DNA from: Hanleya hanleyi
Lineage: Eukaryota; Mollusca; Polyplacophora; Lepidopleurida; Hanleyidae
NCBI GenBank assembly: GCA_036873755.1
Contig: JAVTVY010039172.1
Location: 1 to 64,000 of the forward strand
Length of the DNA: 64,000 bases
Direction: 5' to 3'
Below are positions 12,179 through 23,826 of the stretch, piece after piece (position 1 is the stretch's first letter; each line of letters begins with the position of its first letter). The position numbers and the translations under genes were made by a program. The notes under the pieces were generated by a model. It searched no databases, was not told where the DNA came from, and was given only the letters and a program-made list of their open reading frames with translations.

Positions 12179-12571
12179 CAACACATGCTCCGTTTCACAG
12201 GCTCACTCCGCTATAACCCTGCCCACAGTAACGAAAGATGACCTTACGACGTATCTATGACGTATAGGGAAAAACTCACGCCCACACAGTTCATTTCGAA
12301 TCCTACAGAACAACTCCTTCGGTTTTGCACATGAGCGAACTACTTTTCATATGCTCTGTTCATACAAACGGGAAAAATAATGTCTTGATAATTCTTTTTA
12401 ACGCCACATCAACAGAAGTATAGTGCAGAATTAAAAAGTAACCGAAACGTTCGACAAACATCGCTTTTACTGTATATGATGTCACTTCCGGCGGTGTGCT
12501 GCTCGGGCGGGAATCCTGTCCGAAAATTTGACTGGTGGGTATGGTATTATTATGCCCCAGTGAGGTGGTTG
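12179..12571 (-). mobile_element. CAACC-type MITE, copy A
   Basis: One of four copies of a roughly 360-400-bp non-coding repeat (others at 27881, 53232 and 59160). Read on the minus strand it begins CAACCACCTCA, contains ACTTTTCATATGCTCT in complement, and ends GTTG. This copy has small deletions at its low-coordinate end. Flanks gtatctcat and gtatctacc share only the first six bases, so its target duplication is weak. It lies just downstream of esterase gene 1. Confidence 0.85.
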
Positions 12572-12839
12572 GTATCTACCATCCTCTGAACATCACTCAA
12601 ACAAGTTCAGAAAAAGTTTTCGTGATCTAATAATTAAAAGTTCAGTTTCGAAAGTGGTGCGATTTTACTTCAATATCTGTCATCACAATGTATTCTCTAA
12701 ATCCATGTTAGTCCTTCTGCTCGGTTCATTAATGGATATAACTCATGATTGTACCTCGAGTGTGTAACTCTTCTGTTTGGAGGTAATAGTACCACTTCGT
12801 GTTCCCTTTCCAAAACTGCATGGTTGGTTTAATTTCTTC

Positions 12840-12845
12840 TTTATT
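12840..12845 (-). promoter_or_regulatory. Polyadenylation signal AATAAA of esterase gene 1
   Basis: AATAAA on the minus strand 26 bases past the predicted stop codon at 12872, a usual place for a poly(A) signal with a very short 3' UTR. It supports the last-exon call. Confidence 0.6.
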
Positions 12846-12871
12846 GTGTTCATCTACAAACATCGCAGTCA

Positions 12872-15800
12872 CTATATCAAGAGGGTTGACAAGATTGAAA
12901 AAAACAGACAGGAGAATGTCGTAAGGAAACCCGCATGGATCTTGTACGCTGCCTCTGATACAGATTTGGTTTCTGAAATAAATCCAAATGAAAAACGGTA
13001 TAAATAATGCTTGTTTAAGTATCATTCATTGTGAGATGTTGTTGTTGTAGCATTGTCGCCATTCAAATAAAAGTCTCAATATCTTGAAAATACAAATCAC
13101 ATAAGCTAAAACTTTACGCACATTTGTTTCTTGATGTAATATGCAAATATGGTGAATTGGTCTTAACACAGTGAAAAAAATATTTTAAAGCATTTTCGAA
13201 TTGTGTGATGTAACTTTTTAGGGAAAATTGCTTCAGAGTTTCAAATCAGTATTAAAATGCCCCGTCTACTACTGTTTTCAAAATATGCAGTTACTATGGC
13301 CACTATGAAATATGCCAAGTTGAAATGAGCCGCCATGTTTAACTGAACTTGATATCTTGGATTTATTCTCAAACAGATGACCATATAGCTCAGTGTGTCT
13401 GGCTATGATATTTTTGTGAAGAAATTTTCTCCAAATGTGTACCCAAACTTGTCGAAGTTAAAAAATGATTTCTTTAATCCGACGAAATTCTCCAAATTCG
13501 CATCAATATGTGTGTGAATTTTCAGGATGCTGTGATGTGTTCATTTCAAGATACTGGTATTTTCTCGAGTGTAAAGTGTACTGTAATGAAATGGTAAGTT
13601 ACCCGTGTATCTTTCTAGAATGGGTTTGAAATCTTTCCAGAAGGAGCATTCCTTGAAGCGGGGAAACTGTTTTGTCTCCAGTAGATTCGCCTTCAATACT
13701 TTATACTTCTCATCGGTCGTTGTGAAACTTGGCCAAAAGCTGTCGTTAGACGATTGTGGCACATTATTGGGATCTCTGAAAAATAAAACAAGGCTAAAAT
13801 ACCGGTACACCTTCCCTGATATATTTAACCAGTGGACTGACGCTGAGCGTCATTTTCTGGTATACTATGGGGTAAATTTTCAACTAGCAATATGGTAAAC
13901 AATCATCAAAACAACCTACTATATGTATTCTAGCAAATGACCATTATGATTACATTAATGATACATCCGGGAACTTTAAGCCTACAATATGCCAGTTTTC
14001 AATCTGGGTACACCAAAATGATATATCAGGGAAATATTATATCTGAGTTTACCTAGATTGGCCAGGTTTATCACCATTTACAGATATATTTCTTGTAGAA
14101 CAGCATACAGATGAATGGAATGACCAAGCAGACATTTTAGTCATGAGCCACATAGCAGGTTACCCGCCAGTGCGTCGAGGGAAAATCCGAAATTATTTCA
14201 CCCGAGATGAACAGAGAAATCGACGATACGCTCCTTTCCACCCATAAACTAATCTGAATATCTGAGAAAAAAACGTATACGATTCAGCTTATATATCAGG
14301 ATCTTGTATTGTAGAACTGAATTAATCCAACATATCGAACAATGAGATGTGTAATAATTGGAACAATGTTGAATTCAAACTATGGCGCTTGTGATCATAT
14401 CCAAATGTTATTCTATATATTTTAAATTACATGACATGTTTTGAACCTCCCTTCCCTCCCTTAACGCATATGTGAAATTTAACCGTATCAGGCCTAGGAG
14501 AATTCGGGATTCCCCCTGCCAGCCACCCGCGCACACGCACTGCCCAGATCGGATAGGGTTAACTGATACAAACTCACTACGGGGAATGGAATTGTCATAC
14601 CTGAAGGTGAAAGTTACCTACCCTTTCGAGGCGAAGGTGGACCAGTACGACATCATGACGTCACTGATTTTGATGTCAGCGCTGGAATAACCTAAACTGT
14701 TGTTGTATGGTTCTCCGAAAACAAAAGGGATTTCGGAACCGTGAATCACGCCCATCCATCGGGGCCATGGATTGCTCTGAGACCGATGATCAAACTGGTA
14801 AAAATAAACTCCCAAGTTTTCTGCTGCATACACTTTTGCAAATTGGACAACGGAACATTTATATTCGTAGTCTCCCACGATGTCAGCAAGGATACGGTAG
14901 TTACTTCCCCTTTTCTGAGTTGGAACTGAGTCGACGTAAACGTAGAGGGCGCTATCCAGAGCAAGAGAATTGTTTGGCAGAGGCGGAATCTTCGAGTACG
15001 ATACGCGATTAATGTATTCCTTTATTTCATTCCTGGATATAGTCGGTTCTGATGGGAGACTTAGACCAAACTTGGTATCCGCCAGAAATGACATAATAAT
15101 GGTCTGTTCATCGGTATTATATCCTAACATGATATTACAGCGTTTGAACCGTTTTTCACGGATGAGTTCTTCGGGTGATTTATTGATGAATTCTCCGTCC
15201 ACTGTGGGTTCGTACTGTATATAAGAGGTCGCTTGGTTGAGTAGCTCTTCTGTGGATTTCTTATTCAGACATTCAATGATTTTGTCGGTGTTATCAGCGC
15301 TGCATTGTACAGCCTTTGCATACGATTTAGAGGTGATCATACTGCCATTCGGTGACTGGAACGCCCAAGGATTTGACGCGGTTCCGCTCTCCATAATTGC
15401 CGAGCTGAAATAATCCCAGGACTTAGGAGAGAGAAGATGGAAACTGACACTCACTCCCCCAGCGCTCTCTCCAAAGATGGAGATTTTCTGGGAATCTCCA
15501 CCAAAGTTTTCGATATTTTCAAAAATCCATTTCAGTGCGAGCTGTTGGTCCATTAGCCCCATATTACCTGGGGCGGCTGGTGTGCCGAAGTACAAAAACC
15601 CGAACGGCCCCAGTCGATAGTTCATCGACGCTACGATCACATTTTGCGTTGCCGCCAATACGGACCCATCGTACATATCGGAATCGGCCGAGCCAGCAGC
15701 GAACCCTCCACCATGAATCCATACCATGGTGGTCAAGTTCACCGTTTCTCCCTGTGAAATCCTCGGAACCCAAATATTGAGGTATAGACAATCCTCGCTT

Positions 15801-16147
15801 ACTGGCATGGTAGGATTCCACACGTCTCCTCCACTAAATCCGGTCTGTAGAACAATTTGGTAACAGGCGAACGAGTATTTTACGGCGTCTCTAATACCTG
15901 TCCATGGATTGGCCGGAGTTGGTCTTCTGAAGCGTCGATCAGCCAATGGGGGTTGAGCATACGGGATCCCGAGGAACTTATCGACTGGTGTCTGTTGATT
16001 GGTCACGAAGCTCCGCATTCCCCGGACTTTACCGAGTGTCGTCTCGATGACTGGTTGGAGGGGGTCATTGTTGGTTTGTGCATTACCGATGTGAAGGTCA
16101 AAGACCAAGGCTAAGAGGGCAATGGCCATGACAGTTATATTCTTCAT
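12872..16147 (-). CDS. Cholinesterase-like carboxylesterase, gene 1 (three exons)
   Basis: Secreted serine esterase of the alpha/beta-hydrolase cholinesterase family. Exons are 16147-14622, 13775-13603 and 12972-12872, joined at GTAGGT/CAG and GTAACT/CAG sites with phases 2 and 1, giving 599 residues. A signal peptide (MKNITVMAIALLALVFDLHI) comes first. GGG at 146-148 forms the oxyanion hole; the triad is Ser228 (GESAG), Glu347 (NTDEQT) and His469 (VIHGSEI). Cys pairs 95-120, 282-293 and 431-552 match the three family disulfides; Cys552 lies in exon 2, which confirms the splice. Trp110 aligns with the choline-binding Trp of acetylcholinesterase, but the two aromatic residues after Glu-x-x are Ile350-Ile351. 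The last exon ends in a hydrophobic stretch (about 581-599), as in GPI-anchored cholinesterases. Substrate is unknown: cholinesterase proper or general carboxylesterase. Exons 2 and 3 are my own predictions. Confidence 0.9.
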
Positions 16148-16189
16148 GATTGTCCTTTCTCGGTGTCGTCTCCGTGTCTACAATGAAAA

Positions 16190-16198
16190 AATATATAT
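16190..16198 (-). promoter_or_regulatory. TATA-like run upstream of esterase gene 1, or 3' splice site
   Basis: On the minus strand TATATATA lies about 45 bases before the ATG and is followed by TTTTTTCATTGTAG. It could be a TATA box with a very short leader. It could equally be the pyrimidine tract and acceptor (16176-16177) of a 5' UTR intron. Sequence alone does not decide. Confidence 0.3.
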
Positions 16199-16199
16199 A

Positions 16200-18340
16200 A
16201 TGCCAAAATTCGAATGTTTGATATTTCACTACATAAGAGTGAAATAATCTATGTCCATCAATACATCAGGTCTACCAATAAATACCCAGAACTCGGACAG
16301 TACAGCTTGGTGTTGTCTGGTGCCAATAATTAACATAAACATTTACTTTCCAATGACTGCCAAGCTGTCTGTATTGTTTGGTTCCAATAATTAAAGCATG
16401 TTTCCATGTTTAACAGTAAGTATACATGTAGGCTTCAGTTTAGCTGATGAGCACATTTGCTTTGCCAAAGAATAATTCGATGAGGATCGCTAATTTCACA
16501 AATAAATCTTGGTTGTGTAAGGTAAAATTATATAACATAACAGTCATGAAGTCAGCCTCTGTTCAATCATCACAAAATCCTGACGCTGACGAAATTTAAT
16601 GATTACTTAGTTTTGCAACTTGTAAGTTCAAGTTCATCAACCATCCTTCTATTTTTCGACTAACATACATACATAGGCTCTTTGTCAGAACATTCACATT
16701 TTCACCGCTATGCCACGCGCTATTCAGTTTGTCATTGTTTTCAGCAAAGAATAAAGGCCCAAGACTGGAACAAATAACCCACACGAGTGAATACAACAAA
16801 TTCAATTTCTGTTTTTAAGTCACATCTTAAACTTCATCCATTAGGCAAACCCGATTTTACATACCTATTTATTTCTATATATATTCTATATTTGCATATA
16901 TTATACTTGGACTGGTGAATAAATTGAAATTGAATTAAAATATAACAGCCAATAAAACGGACGGCGTTGCATCGTGTATCGCAAGCCGAGGTTATAACGA
17001 CAATACTCTGTAGAGCGATCTCTTTGAAGATATCAAGGGAATGACACGTGGACGTCTCTCCAGTCAAAACAATCACGGATACTTACAACTGGGTTCAATG
17101 CGGATGAAATTTACCACACATTATCTGGCTTCTAATTTGCTCAAATGATGACTATATCTGGGGAGGTCATGAGGTCGTGAATGTGTTTTGGCACTCCTAA
17201 AAGCTACGACTGGTGTTATAGCTATTACAAGCGTCTAATCCGTCATTCATAATTCAGCCGTCGTCCATTAGAGAATATCCGCGTCCATAATCCAAAGACC
17301 TATTCCATATCCATATAACAGTATTAGCACCAAATTCAAAAAGACAATCATAGTATACATAAACATAGGTTTGTTTCCTGCAAGAGAGAAGCGGTCAACA
17401 GTTTTCAATGATGCCGGCAAGACATCATGATGTTCCAAAAATATCAAATCCGTATCGCTGATCAGTATTCTTAATCCATAATATGTCAAACCCACATTCT
17501 GCCATAGTTCGGCTTTATCAGACGAGCCATGGCCGGAGATGATGAATCATTGAAATAAAGTGAAATATGAGTGTGTTTAATAGTGTTGGGGTTGAGTCTG
17601 TTTGTGATATGATGGGTGAATTCAAACCTTCTTTGAGCTTTTGGAATATACATCATCACACAGTACTGAAATAACACACTTTTGCAACTTACAAACCCAG
17701 CTTGACGTTGTGGAAGAATAATTTATCTACTTTCTTTTGTTATTTTATATGATGTCATCATGAGGTATGATCATCAAAATCTTCAAAGCAGGGTCTTTAT
17801 AGAAAGCTGGATACTACAAGGTGCTTCTGTGAAAAAGTGGTGCTTTTGTCCGGTACGAACGACACCTGACATTTTCGCCTTCATAGGCGACCGTCCATAA
17901 ACCGAAGTTATAAAAGAGGGACAGGGTGTCGGCTTCTCACATGGCCAAGTAAATTAAACTGGACACCACCTTTATCACATTATACGGCCGCATTGAGCTT
18001 TGTCCGAGGTAACATCACATTATGATGGCCCTATGGGCAACTGAGTCTGGGTACATGAAACAACTATTAGTTTATTACACGGAGAATATTTAAAGTCCAC
18101 TAAACGTGCTAAAGCGTAATGTATAACAAATATCACGGTGAACTGGTTATATTTTTTTAGATTTCAGTTTGTTAAACACACTGCAAAAAAAAATGTATGA
18201 TTAACCAACCGTCAATTTCATACAAGCCCCAAAGTTCCGGTAGACAATTAATTAAAATGGACAGACTTCAGTTCTCGCTTTCTTGGTATAGGTGGCGCCA
18301 CAGAGTCTAACATGGAAAATCAGTAAATAAAAGATATACA
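16200..18340. other. Upstream region of esterase gene 1; no gene seen
   Basis: About 2.1 kb of AT-rich DNA with only short ORFs lacking recognisable domains. A small imperfect duplication around ccaataatta lies at 16320-16395. Any promoter or upstream exon of gene 1 should be here. Confidence 0.4.
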
Positions 18341-18998
18341 TGTACTACTACTAGTCCGAGGTCCCATGACCCTTCAACAAGACGACGGATAATTTCTCAC
18401 AGATATTCAGGCTTGGGTCAGAGTTGTCTCCCTCCAAAAAGCGCAAAATGGGAGCGATCATGGGGTCGCGAGACCTCATCCCAGTGAAAACAAAATTATA
18501 TTTTTTGGAATATTCAACCGTTCTACAACACTTAACTCACATATTAATGGATTAATTAATTTCCCTTCATTGTCAGCACAAATTTAACAAGATCCGTCAC
18601 ATTCTTCACACATTTCAGTACGTTTAATTTCTACTTCATTCCAAACGGAAAACGGGGTATGTTGTGGTTTCGTTGAAGCAAATCAAGTGAAAGCGAAGTT
18701 GTTAACACTGTAATAGATGAAGAATGAAACAGATCTTGTTAAATTTGGGTCGAAAATGAAGAGAAGAGAAATTATTCGTTAATGAATCCATGTGAGTTAA
18801 GTGTTGCGAAACGGCAGAATATTTTAAAAACATTTTATACTGTACTGAGGCATAACCCAGTGATCGCTCCCATTTTTGCGTTGTTTTTTTCTTCTCTTTT
18901 TTGGAAAAGAGAGAACTCTGACCCCAGTCGGAAAATCTGTCAGAAAACATCCGTCGTGTGGCTGAAGGGTCATAGGAAGCTCGGACTAATGTACTACC
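18341..18998. mobile_element. Large foldback element, arms of about 290 bp
   Basis: The left arm (from gtactactactagtccgag at 18342) is matched in reverse complement by the right arm ending at gtactac (18991-18997). Shared blocks include gacccttcaacaagacgacgg, ggtcagagtt, atgggagcgatca, acacttaactcacat and aaatttaacaagat. Arms carry small indels, so it is not recent. The unpaired centre is about 18630-18695. No coding capacity; type unknown. Confidence 0.85.
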
Positions 18999-19020
18999 AG
19001 TCCTCCCGAATTCTTCTGAG

Positions 19021-19053
19021 ATTTCATATGTAAATATCTTTTACATATGAAAT
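19021..19053. repeat. Perfect 14-bp-arm hairpin
   Basis: atttcatatgtaaa and its exact complement tttacatatgaaat are separated by 5 bases. It lies just outside the large foldback and may be the end of another element. Confidence 0.8.
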
Positions 19054-19111
19054 GAAAGAAGTATTTCTTCAGATTATATCTAAATCTTACAATTGAATTT
19101 ATTACTCTCTT

Positions 19112-19429
19112 TACTCTCTAAAAAAACTTGAGTGAACTGTTCCACTAAAGTTTGAGTGAAATGTACCTGTTCACTCTAACTTGAGTTAATTTTCACTCAA
19201 CTTGAGTTACTTTTCACTCAACTTGAGTTAAAATCACTCAAGTTCACTCAACTTGAGTGGGATGAATTTCCACTCTTATGCTTCAGTGAATGTCACTCAA
19301 CTTGAGTGCATTTAACTCAAGTTGAGTGAAAAGTAACTCAAGTTGAGTGAAAATCTCACTCAAGTATTGAGTGGGATGAATTCCCACTCTTACTTGAGTG
19401 AAATTTCACTCAACTTTTTTTAGAGAGTA
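19112..19429. mobile_element. ACTCTC-end foldback MITE with repeated ACTCAACTTGAGT word
   Basis: Ends are tactctctaaaaaaacttga and the complement of caactttttttagagagta, so about 25 bp of terminal inverted repeat beginning with TA. The interior repeats ACTCAAGTTGAGT-type palindromes about ten times in both orientations, plus gggatgaattcccactctta twice. Non-coding. A TA target duplication, as in Tc1/mariner-type MITEs, is possible but cannot be separated from the repeat itself. Confidence 0.85.
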
Positions 19430-19635
19430 CGATCTGTATTGGGGAAATTTGTCAGATCGTTGTTATTTAGCCCGCTCAGTATATAAATCAATGATGCATG
19501 AAAAATGACTACTAGCTATCTCTGTCACATGCATAGAAGTGTGCTTGAGAGCTTGAAAATAAGATGATACTTTTACGAATGTATGTCACGTACAATTAAC
19601 TAACAAGCAGATGGATCTGAGTCTCAGGATGTCTA

Positions 19636-20735
19636 TATCCTCTGGAGCGTGAACGTAAATAGGTAATTTTTTTCGTTGACAATTTTACAATGTTCGACGT
19701 AAACAGGTGAGTGTGTATTGCGAAATACGGCAAAATTTCTTTTTACTTGACAATTCTTCAATGTTCGACGTGAGCAGGTGAGTGTGTATTGCGAAATAGG
19801 GCAAAATTTCTTTTTCCTTGACAATTATGCAATGTTCGACGTAAACAGGTGAGTGTGTATTGCGAAATACGGCAAAATTTCTTTTTCCTTGAAAATTCTA
19901 CAATGTTCGACGTGAACAGGTGAGTGTGTATTGCGAAATACGCCAAAATTTCTTTTTCCTTGACAATTCTACAATGTTCGACTTAAACAGGTGAGTGTGT
20001 ATTGCGAAATACGGCAAAATTTCTTTTTCCTTGACAATTCTACAATGTTCGACGTAAACAGGTGAGTGTGTATTGCGAAATACGGCAAAATTTCTTTTTC
20101 CTTGACAATTCTACAATGTTCGACGTAAACAGGTGAGTGTGTCTTGCGAAATACGGCAAAATTTCTTTTTCCTTGACAATTCTACAATGTGCGACGTAAA
20201 CAGCTGAGTGTGTATTGCGAAATGCGGCAAAATTTCTTTTTCCTTGACAATTCTACAATCTTCGACGTAAACAGGTGAATATGTATTGCGAAATACGGCA
20301 AAATTTATTTTTCCTTGACAATTCTACAATGTTCGACGTAAACAGGTGAGTGTGTATTGCGGAATACGGCAAAATTTCGTTTCCCTTGACAATTCTACAA
20401 TGTTCGACGTAAACAGGTGAGTGTGTATTGCGAAATACGATAAAATTTCTTTTTCCGTGACAATTCTACAATATTCGACGTAAGGAGTTGAGTGTGTATT
20501 GCGAAATACGGCAACATTTCTTTTTCCTTGACAATTCTACAATGTTCGACGTAAACAGGTGAGTGTGTATTGCGAAATACGGCAAAAGTTCGTTTTCCTT
20601 GGCAATTCTCCAATGTTCGACGTAAACAGGTGAGTGTGTATTGCGAAATACGGCAAAATTTCTTTTTTCTTGACAATTCTACAATGTTCGACGTAAACAG
20701 GTGAGTGTGTATTGCGAAATACGGCAAAATTTCTT
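19636..20735. repeat. 71-bp tandem satellite, about 15 copies
   Basis: The unit reads roughly ttgacaattctacaatgttc, gacgtaaacaggtgagtgtg, tattgcgaaatacggcaaaa, tttctttttcc. Spacing between successive caggtgagtg words is 71 bp. Copies differ by a few bases each; the first is degenerate. Short minus-strand ORFs are by-products. Confidence 0.95.
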
Positions 20736-21201
20736 CTGGCCGAAAAAACTAACAAAAAACATCTATCACAACCAGAAATAATTGTGAAGTCGTCGTTATA
20801 GACAATAAGCGATGATGTCTAAGAACGGAGCTGCGCAAGCGCACTGCAAAGTTGACTTCTCCTCTGCACGATGTGAACTGTGCAAAAATGTGACTTGAAC
20901 TAACCGTATCGACAGTGTTAAAGCCCCGGGATTACCTTTGGAATAAGAAATCCGCGGATTTCAACAACACGCGCAAGAAGCAGCCCAAATAACATCGATT
21001 AATTGACCAGAATGCCCCAGATTTTCACAGTAACAAGAAATATGAAAAGTAGTTCCCAGTTCTGAAAGGCAGCGATATCATTCTATAGTCGAGAATAAAC
21101 GGGTAAGGACGAGTGCTGCCAGCAGGTAAAACTTATTACTCCTGAACACGATCTAAGAAACTGAACAACCAGAGAATGTAGGAAATCATGGTCAGTGAAA
21201 A
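20736..21201. other. Intergenic; no gene seen
   Basis: No ORF or repeat of note recognised. Confidence 0.45.
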
Positions 21202-21356
21202 CACAGGGGCTCGTTACCGTTGTTAATTGGTTAAATATGTTGATTATAGGACGGGGGGGGGTCGAGGTCGGTAATAAAGGAGCTTTATTACCGACCTCGA
21301 CCCCCCCCCCATAATCAACCTATTTAACCAATTAACAACGGTAACGAGCCCCTGTG
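21202..21356. mobile_element. Near-perfect 155-bp hairpin element
   Basis: Arms of about 75 bp (cacaggggctcgttaccgtt inward; complement ends at 21356) are almost identical and meet at a tiny loop (gagc) near 21280. Only a base or two and the length of a G/C run differ. tgaaaac occurs just outside both ends (21195-21201 and 21359-21365), a possible 7-bp target duplication offset by a few bases. Confidence 0.85.
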
Positions 21357-22249
21357 CATGAAAACTGGTCAAGTAGAGCTTGATCGTGTGTACCAGGTAA
21401 CTGCAGTAACTAAAGTGTCGAACTGATTAATCCGGTGCTGAAATCTAGGTCACACAGAGACACGAGTAAATGCAAGTGTTTTAAATGAGGTTTGCTGGTC
21501 CTAGTTCCAAAATATTTGTATTGTTGTTGTTGTTAGTAGACAAAAAAAACTCAGCTAGAATATTTTCCATCTTTTCATGCACCACGAGGAAGGTGGATAT
21601 GTTATAAAAATGCGAATGTATGAATTAGTGACATATATACCTATCTGTATGGTACTTCGACTCTCCAATATGTCATATCGAGGATAAACGGTATTTAGTA
21701 TGTCGGCACCTCTTCCCACTTCCCTTATATGTGTTGTAATCTCGAAGATACCAGCCTATGTTGTATAAGCCTACACTATGAATTAAGGGATATGACACAA
21801 CCGTTGATTTTCGCGAAAGATTTGGGGAAAATACATGCACTTGAGATCATCACAGAAGGAAGCCGATAAAATATCTAAGATAATTTCGCCTTTTGAATGT
21901 CATAAAAATTAAAGTATGTATATATAGATAGATATATATATATTGCAATATACTGCAACACATTTTACCTTTGTCTTGATGCTGTGTCTTCGTGAAGTGC
22001 AGCTCGAGTAGGTTGTTCCCACCAGACCGCGTCACAACTAACCTCGGCGCACTTGCACTTGAAGTAGAAATATTCTTTTGACGTTCCACTCCACTGACAA
22101 TATAGGGCATACTGAGGACACATATTCGTGTAGGCTATCGGTGTGTCAGCGTTTACAGTTTCTGACGAATGACTACGCTATTTTACAGCAATGGATCTCT
22201 CTGTTGTGTAGAATGACCTGACCTATTATTTCCGACTGGACTGGAGGAT
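21357..22249. other. Intergenic; contains a 44-bp block shared with the integrase insertion
   Basis: No gene recognised. Bases 21697-21740 (agtatgtcggcacctcttcc onward) match 1242-1285 with a few substitutions, so this is a dispersed repeat. A short TA-rich run lies at 21918-21942. Confidence 0.5.
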
Positions 22250-22515
22250 CTCTCGTTTTTAAGGAGAGTGGTCCCTCTCCCTCCCCATATCTCGCCAAAC
22301 TCCCCCCTCCCTCCACCAGGAGAGTTATTAGTCACTCTCATGAAAAATGAAAATGTATTGAGGGTTCAAACAGGAGAGAATCACTCTCGCCATACAGTGA
22401 TCACTCTCCCCATACAGTGATCACTCTCGCCATACAGCGATCACTCTCGAAATACAAAATCTAGGAGAGTGATCCACAGCTCCCGTATATTTTACAAATA
22501 CGAGAGAGTGACTGC
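22250..22515. mobile_element. Foldback element with repeated TCACTCTC/GAGAGTGA words
   Basis: Ends are ctctcgtttttaaggagagt and the complement of ttacaaatacgagagagtga. Inside, a 20-bp unit (atcactctcgccatacagtg) is repeated four times at about 22380-22455, with further gagagtg words in both orientations. Non-coding. Its ends resemble those of the ACTCTC-end elements at 19112 and 58120. Confidence 0.65.
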
Positions 22516-22727
22516 TATTAGTGGGGCAGATATGGGATGGCACTTTTGGTTACAAGCATGAAATTTCACACACTGGTAATTTGAGGGATGCTCTTCTTTA
22601 ATTTAAGGTCGGGACACAACCTCTCTGGCCTCATTCTCTCAAGCCCTGGCCTTGATCCGCTAGGATGCGATGTCACGCCCTTTTGTGCACTTTAATTGAT
22701 TTACATGCAGACTTTAATTGTTTTACA

Positions 22728-23826
22728 TTCAGATACATGGCAGTGTGACTAACGTCACAGGACCTACGAAGTAGGGTTTGACATGATTTAAGTGTGTACT
22801 CGAGAGATGACTTGGGGGCCCTCTACGGGAGACGGTCGAGAGATGACTTAGGGGCCCTCTATTTAGAAATAACCTGAAATAAATCTCATAATTTCGAGGT
22901 TTATATGCCACCTAAGTAGGTCAGCTCAGAACTTGCTGATAACAGTCCCCTAATGCACTTTCATGCCAAAAATCCAGGTTCTAATGTGAACGGTTCTCCT
23001 AATTTTGCCGACGAAATAATTCGGATGGACTCACTGACTACCGGACAATTTACAAATGGTAGCCTAGTTCGTAGGAATTTTGAAATAATTCTTAAAATTA
23101 CTGAATTATGCAAATGTCTTAGATTTTGAGCTAACCATACCCCTACCCCTACCCCCATTCCACCCCCACTTCGAGAATTATTAGGGCAATGTTTTTCCTA
23201 CGAAGTAGGCTACCATCTGCAAATTGTCCGGTAGTAATGAGTGAGTGAGTGAGTCCATCCGAATCCTTTCGTCGGCAAAATAAGGAGAACCGTTGACATT
23301 AGAACCTTGATTTTTGGCATGAACGTGCATTAGGGCATTGTTACCAGCACGTTTTGAGCTGACCGAAGTCTGATGAAAATTTGATTTATAATTATTTTTT
23401 ATTATTTATTGATGGCTCAGCGAGTGCACTGTCATGCCCATCGGGAACCCTTGGCTGTATGTTTCACTGTGACTTTTGAAGGTTCCCTGATACGGCATAT
23501 CACGTTGGATACGCCGGTTCTCGTAAAATCATCGAAGTTAAGCGACTTTGAGCCCGGTCACGACTTGGATGGGTGACCTCGGGCTGCTGGGCTGATAAGT
23601 GTCCAGGGTAATAGGAACTGAAAGCGATAATAGCTGCTACGCTAATGACTCACCAGCGGTGACTTCTGGGAAAGTTAATAGTATCCACTGTCAATTAGAG
23701 ACTGCTATATAAGTTCTCTCACCGTAGCACATAAGGCCCCCAAGTCATCTCTCGAGTACACACTTAAATCATATCAAACCCTACTTCGTAGGTCCTGTGA
23801 CGTTAGTCACACTGCCATGATCTGAA
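22728..23826. mobile_element. Nested inverted-repeat element of about 1.1 kb
   Basis: Outer arms of about 95 bp (ttcagatacatggcagtgtg at 22728; complement at 23735-23826) enclose a second pair of inverted arms of about 160 bp (22919-23075 and 23193-23365) and a 5S-derived SINE. The inner pair shares catgccaaaaatccaggttc-type sequence and ctaccggacaatttacaaat. No transposase is visible. A second partial inverted gagagatgacttggggccct copy lies at 22803-22862. Confidence 0.75.
23490..23640 (+). mobile_element. 5S-rRNA-derived SINE, diverged copy
   Basis: About 105 bp resemble 5S rRNA: tacggcatatcacgttggat, cgccggttctcg, atcgaagttaagc and acttggatgggtgacc, which cover the internal polymerase III control region. 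It is followed by a body, gctgataagtgtccagggta, shared with the better copy at 24789. The (ACTC)n tail is missing. Not a functional 5S gene. Confidence 0.8.

Noticed and set aside
12729..13025. 98-codon minus-strand ORF as a separate gene
   Set aside because: It overlaps the third exon of esterase gene 1 in a different frame; the exon with its CAG acceptor, hydrophobic tail and AATAAA explains the region better.
19636..20735. CRISPR array
   Set aside because: Units are contiguous and the whole 71 bp is repeated; there are no unique spacers, and the context is eukaryotic.
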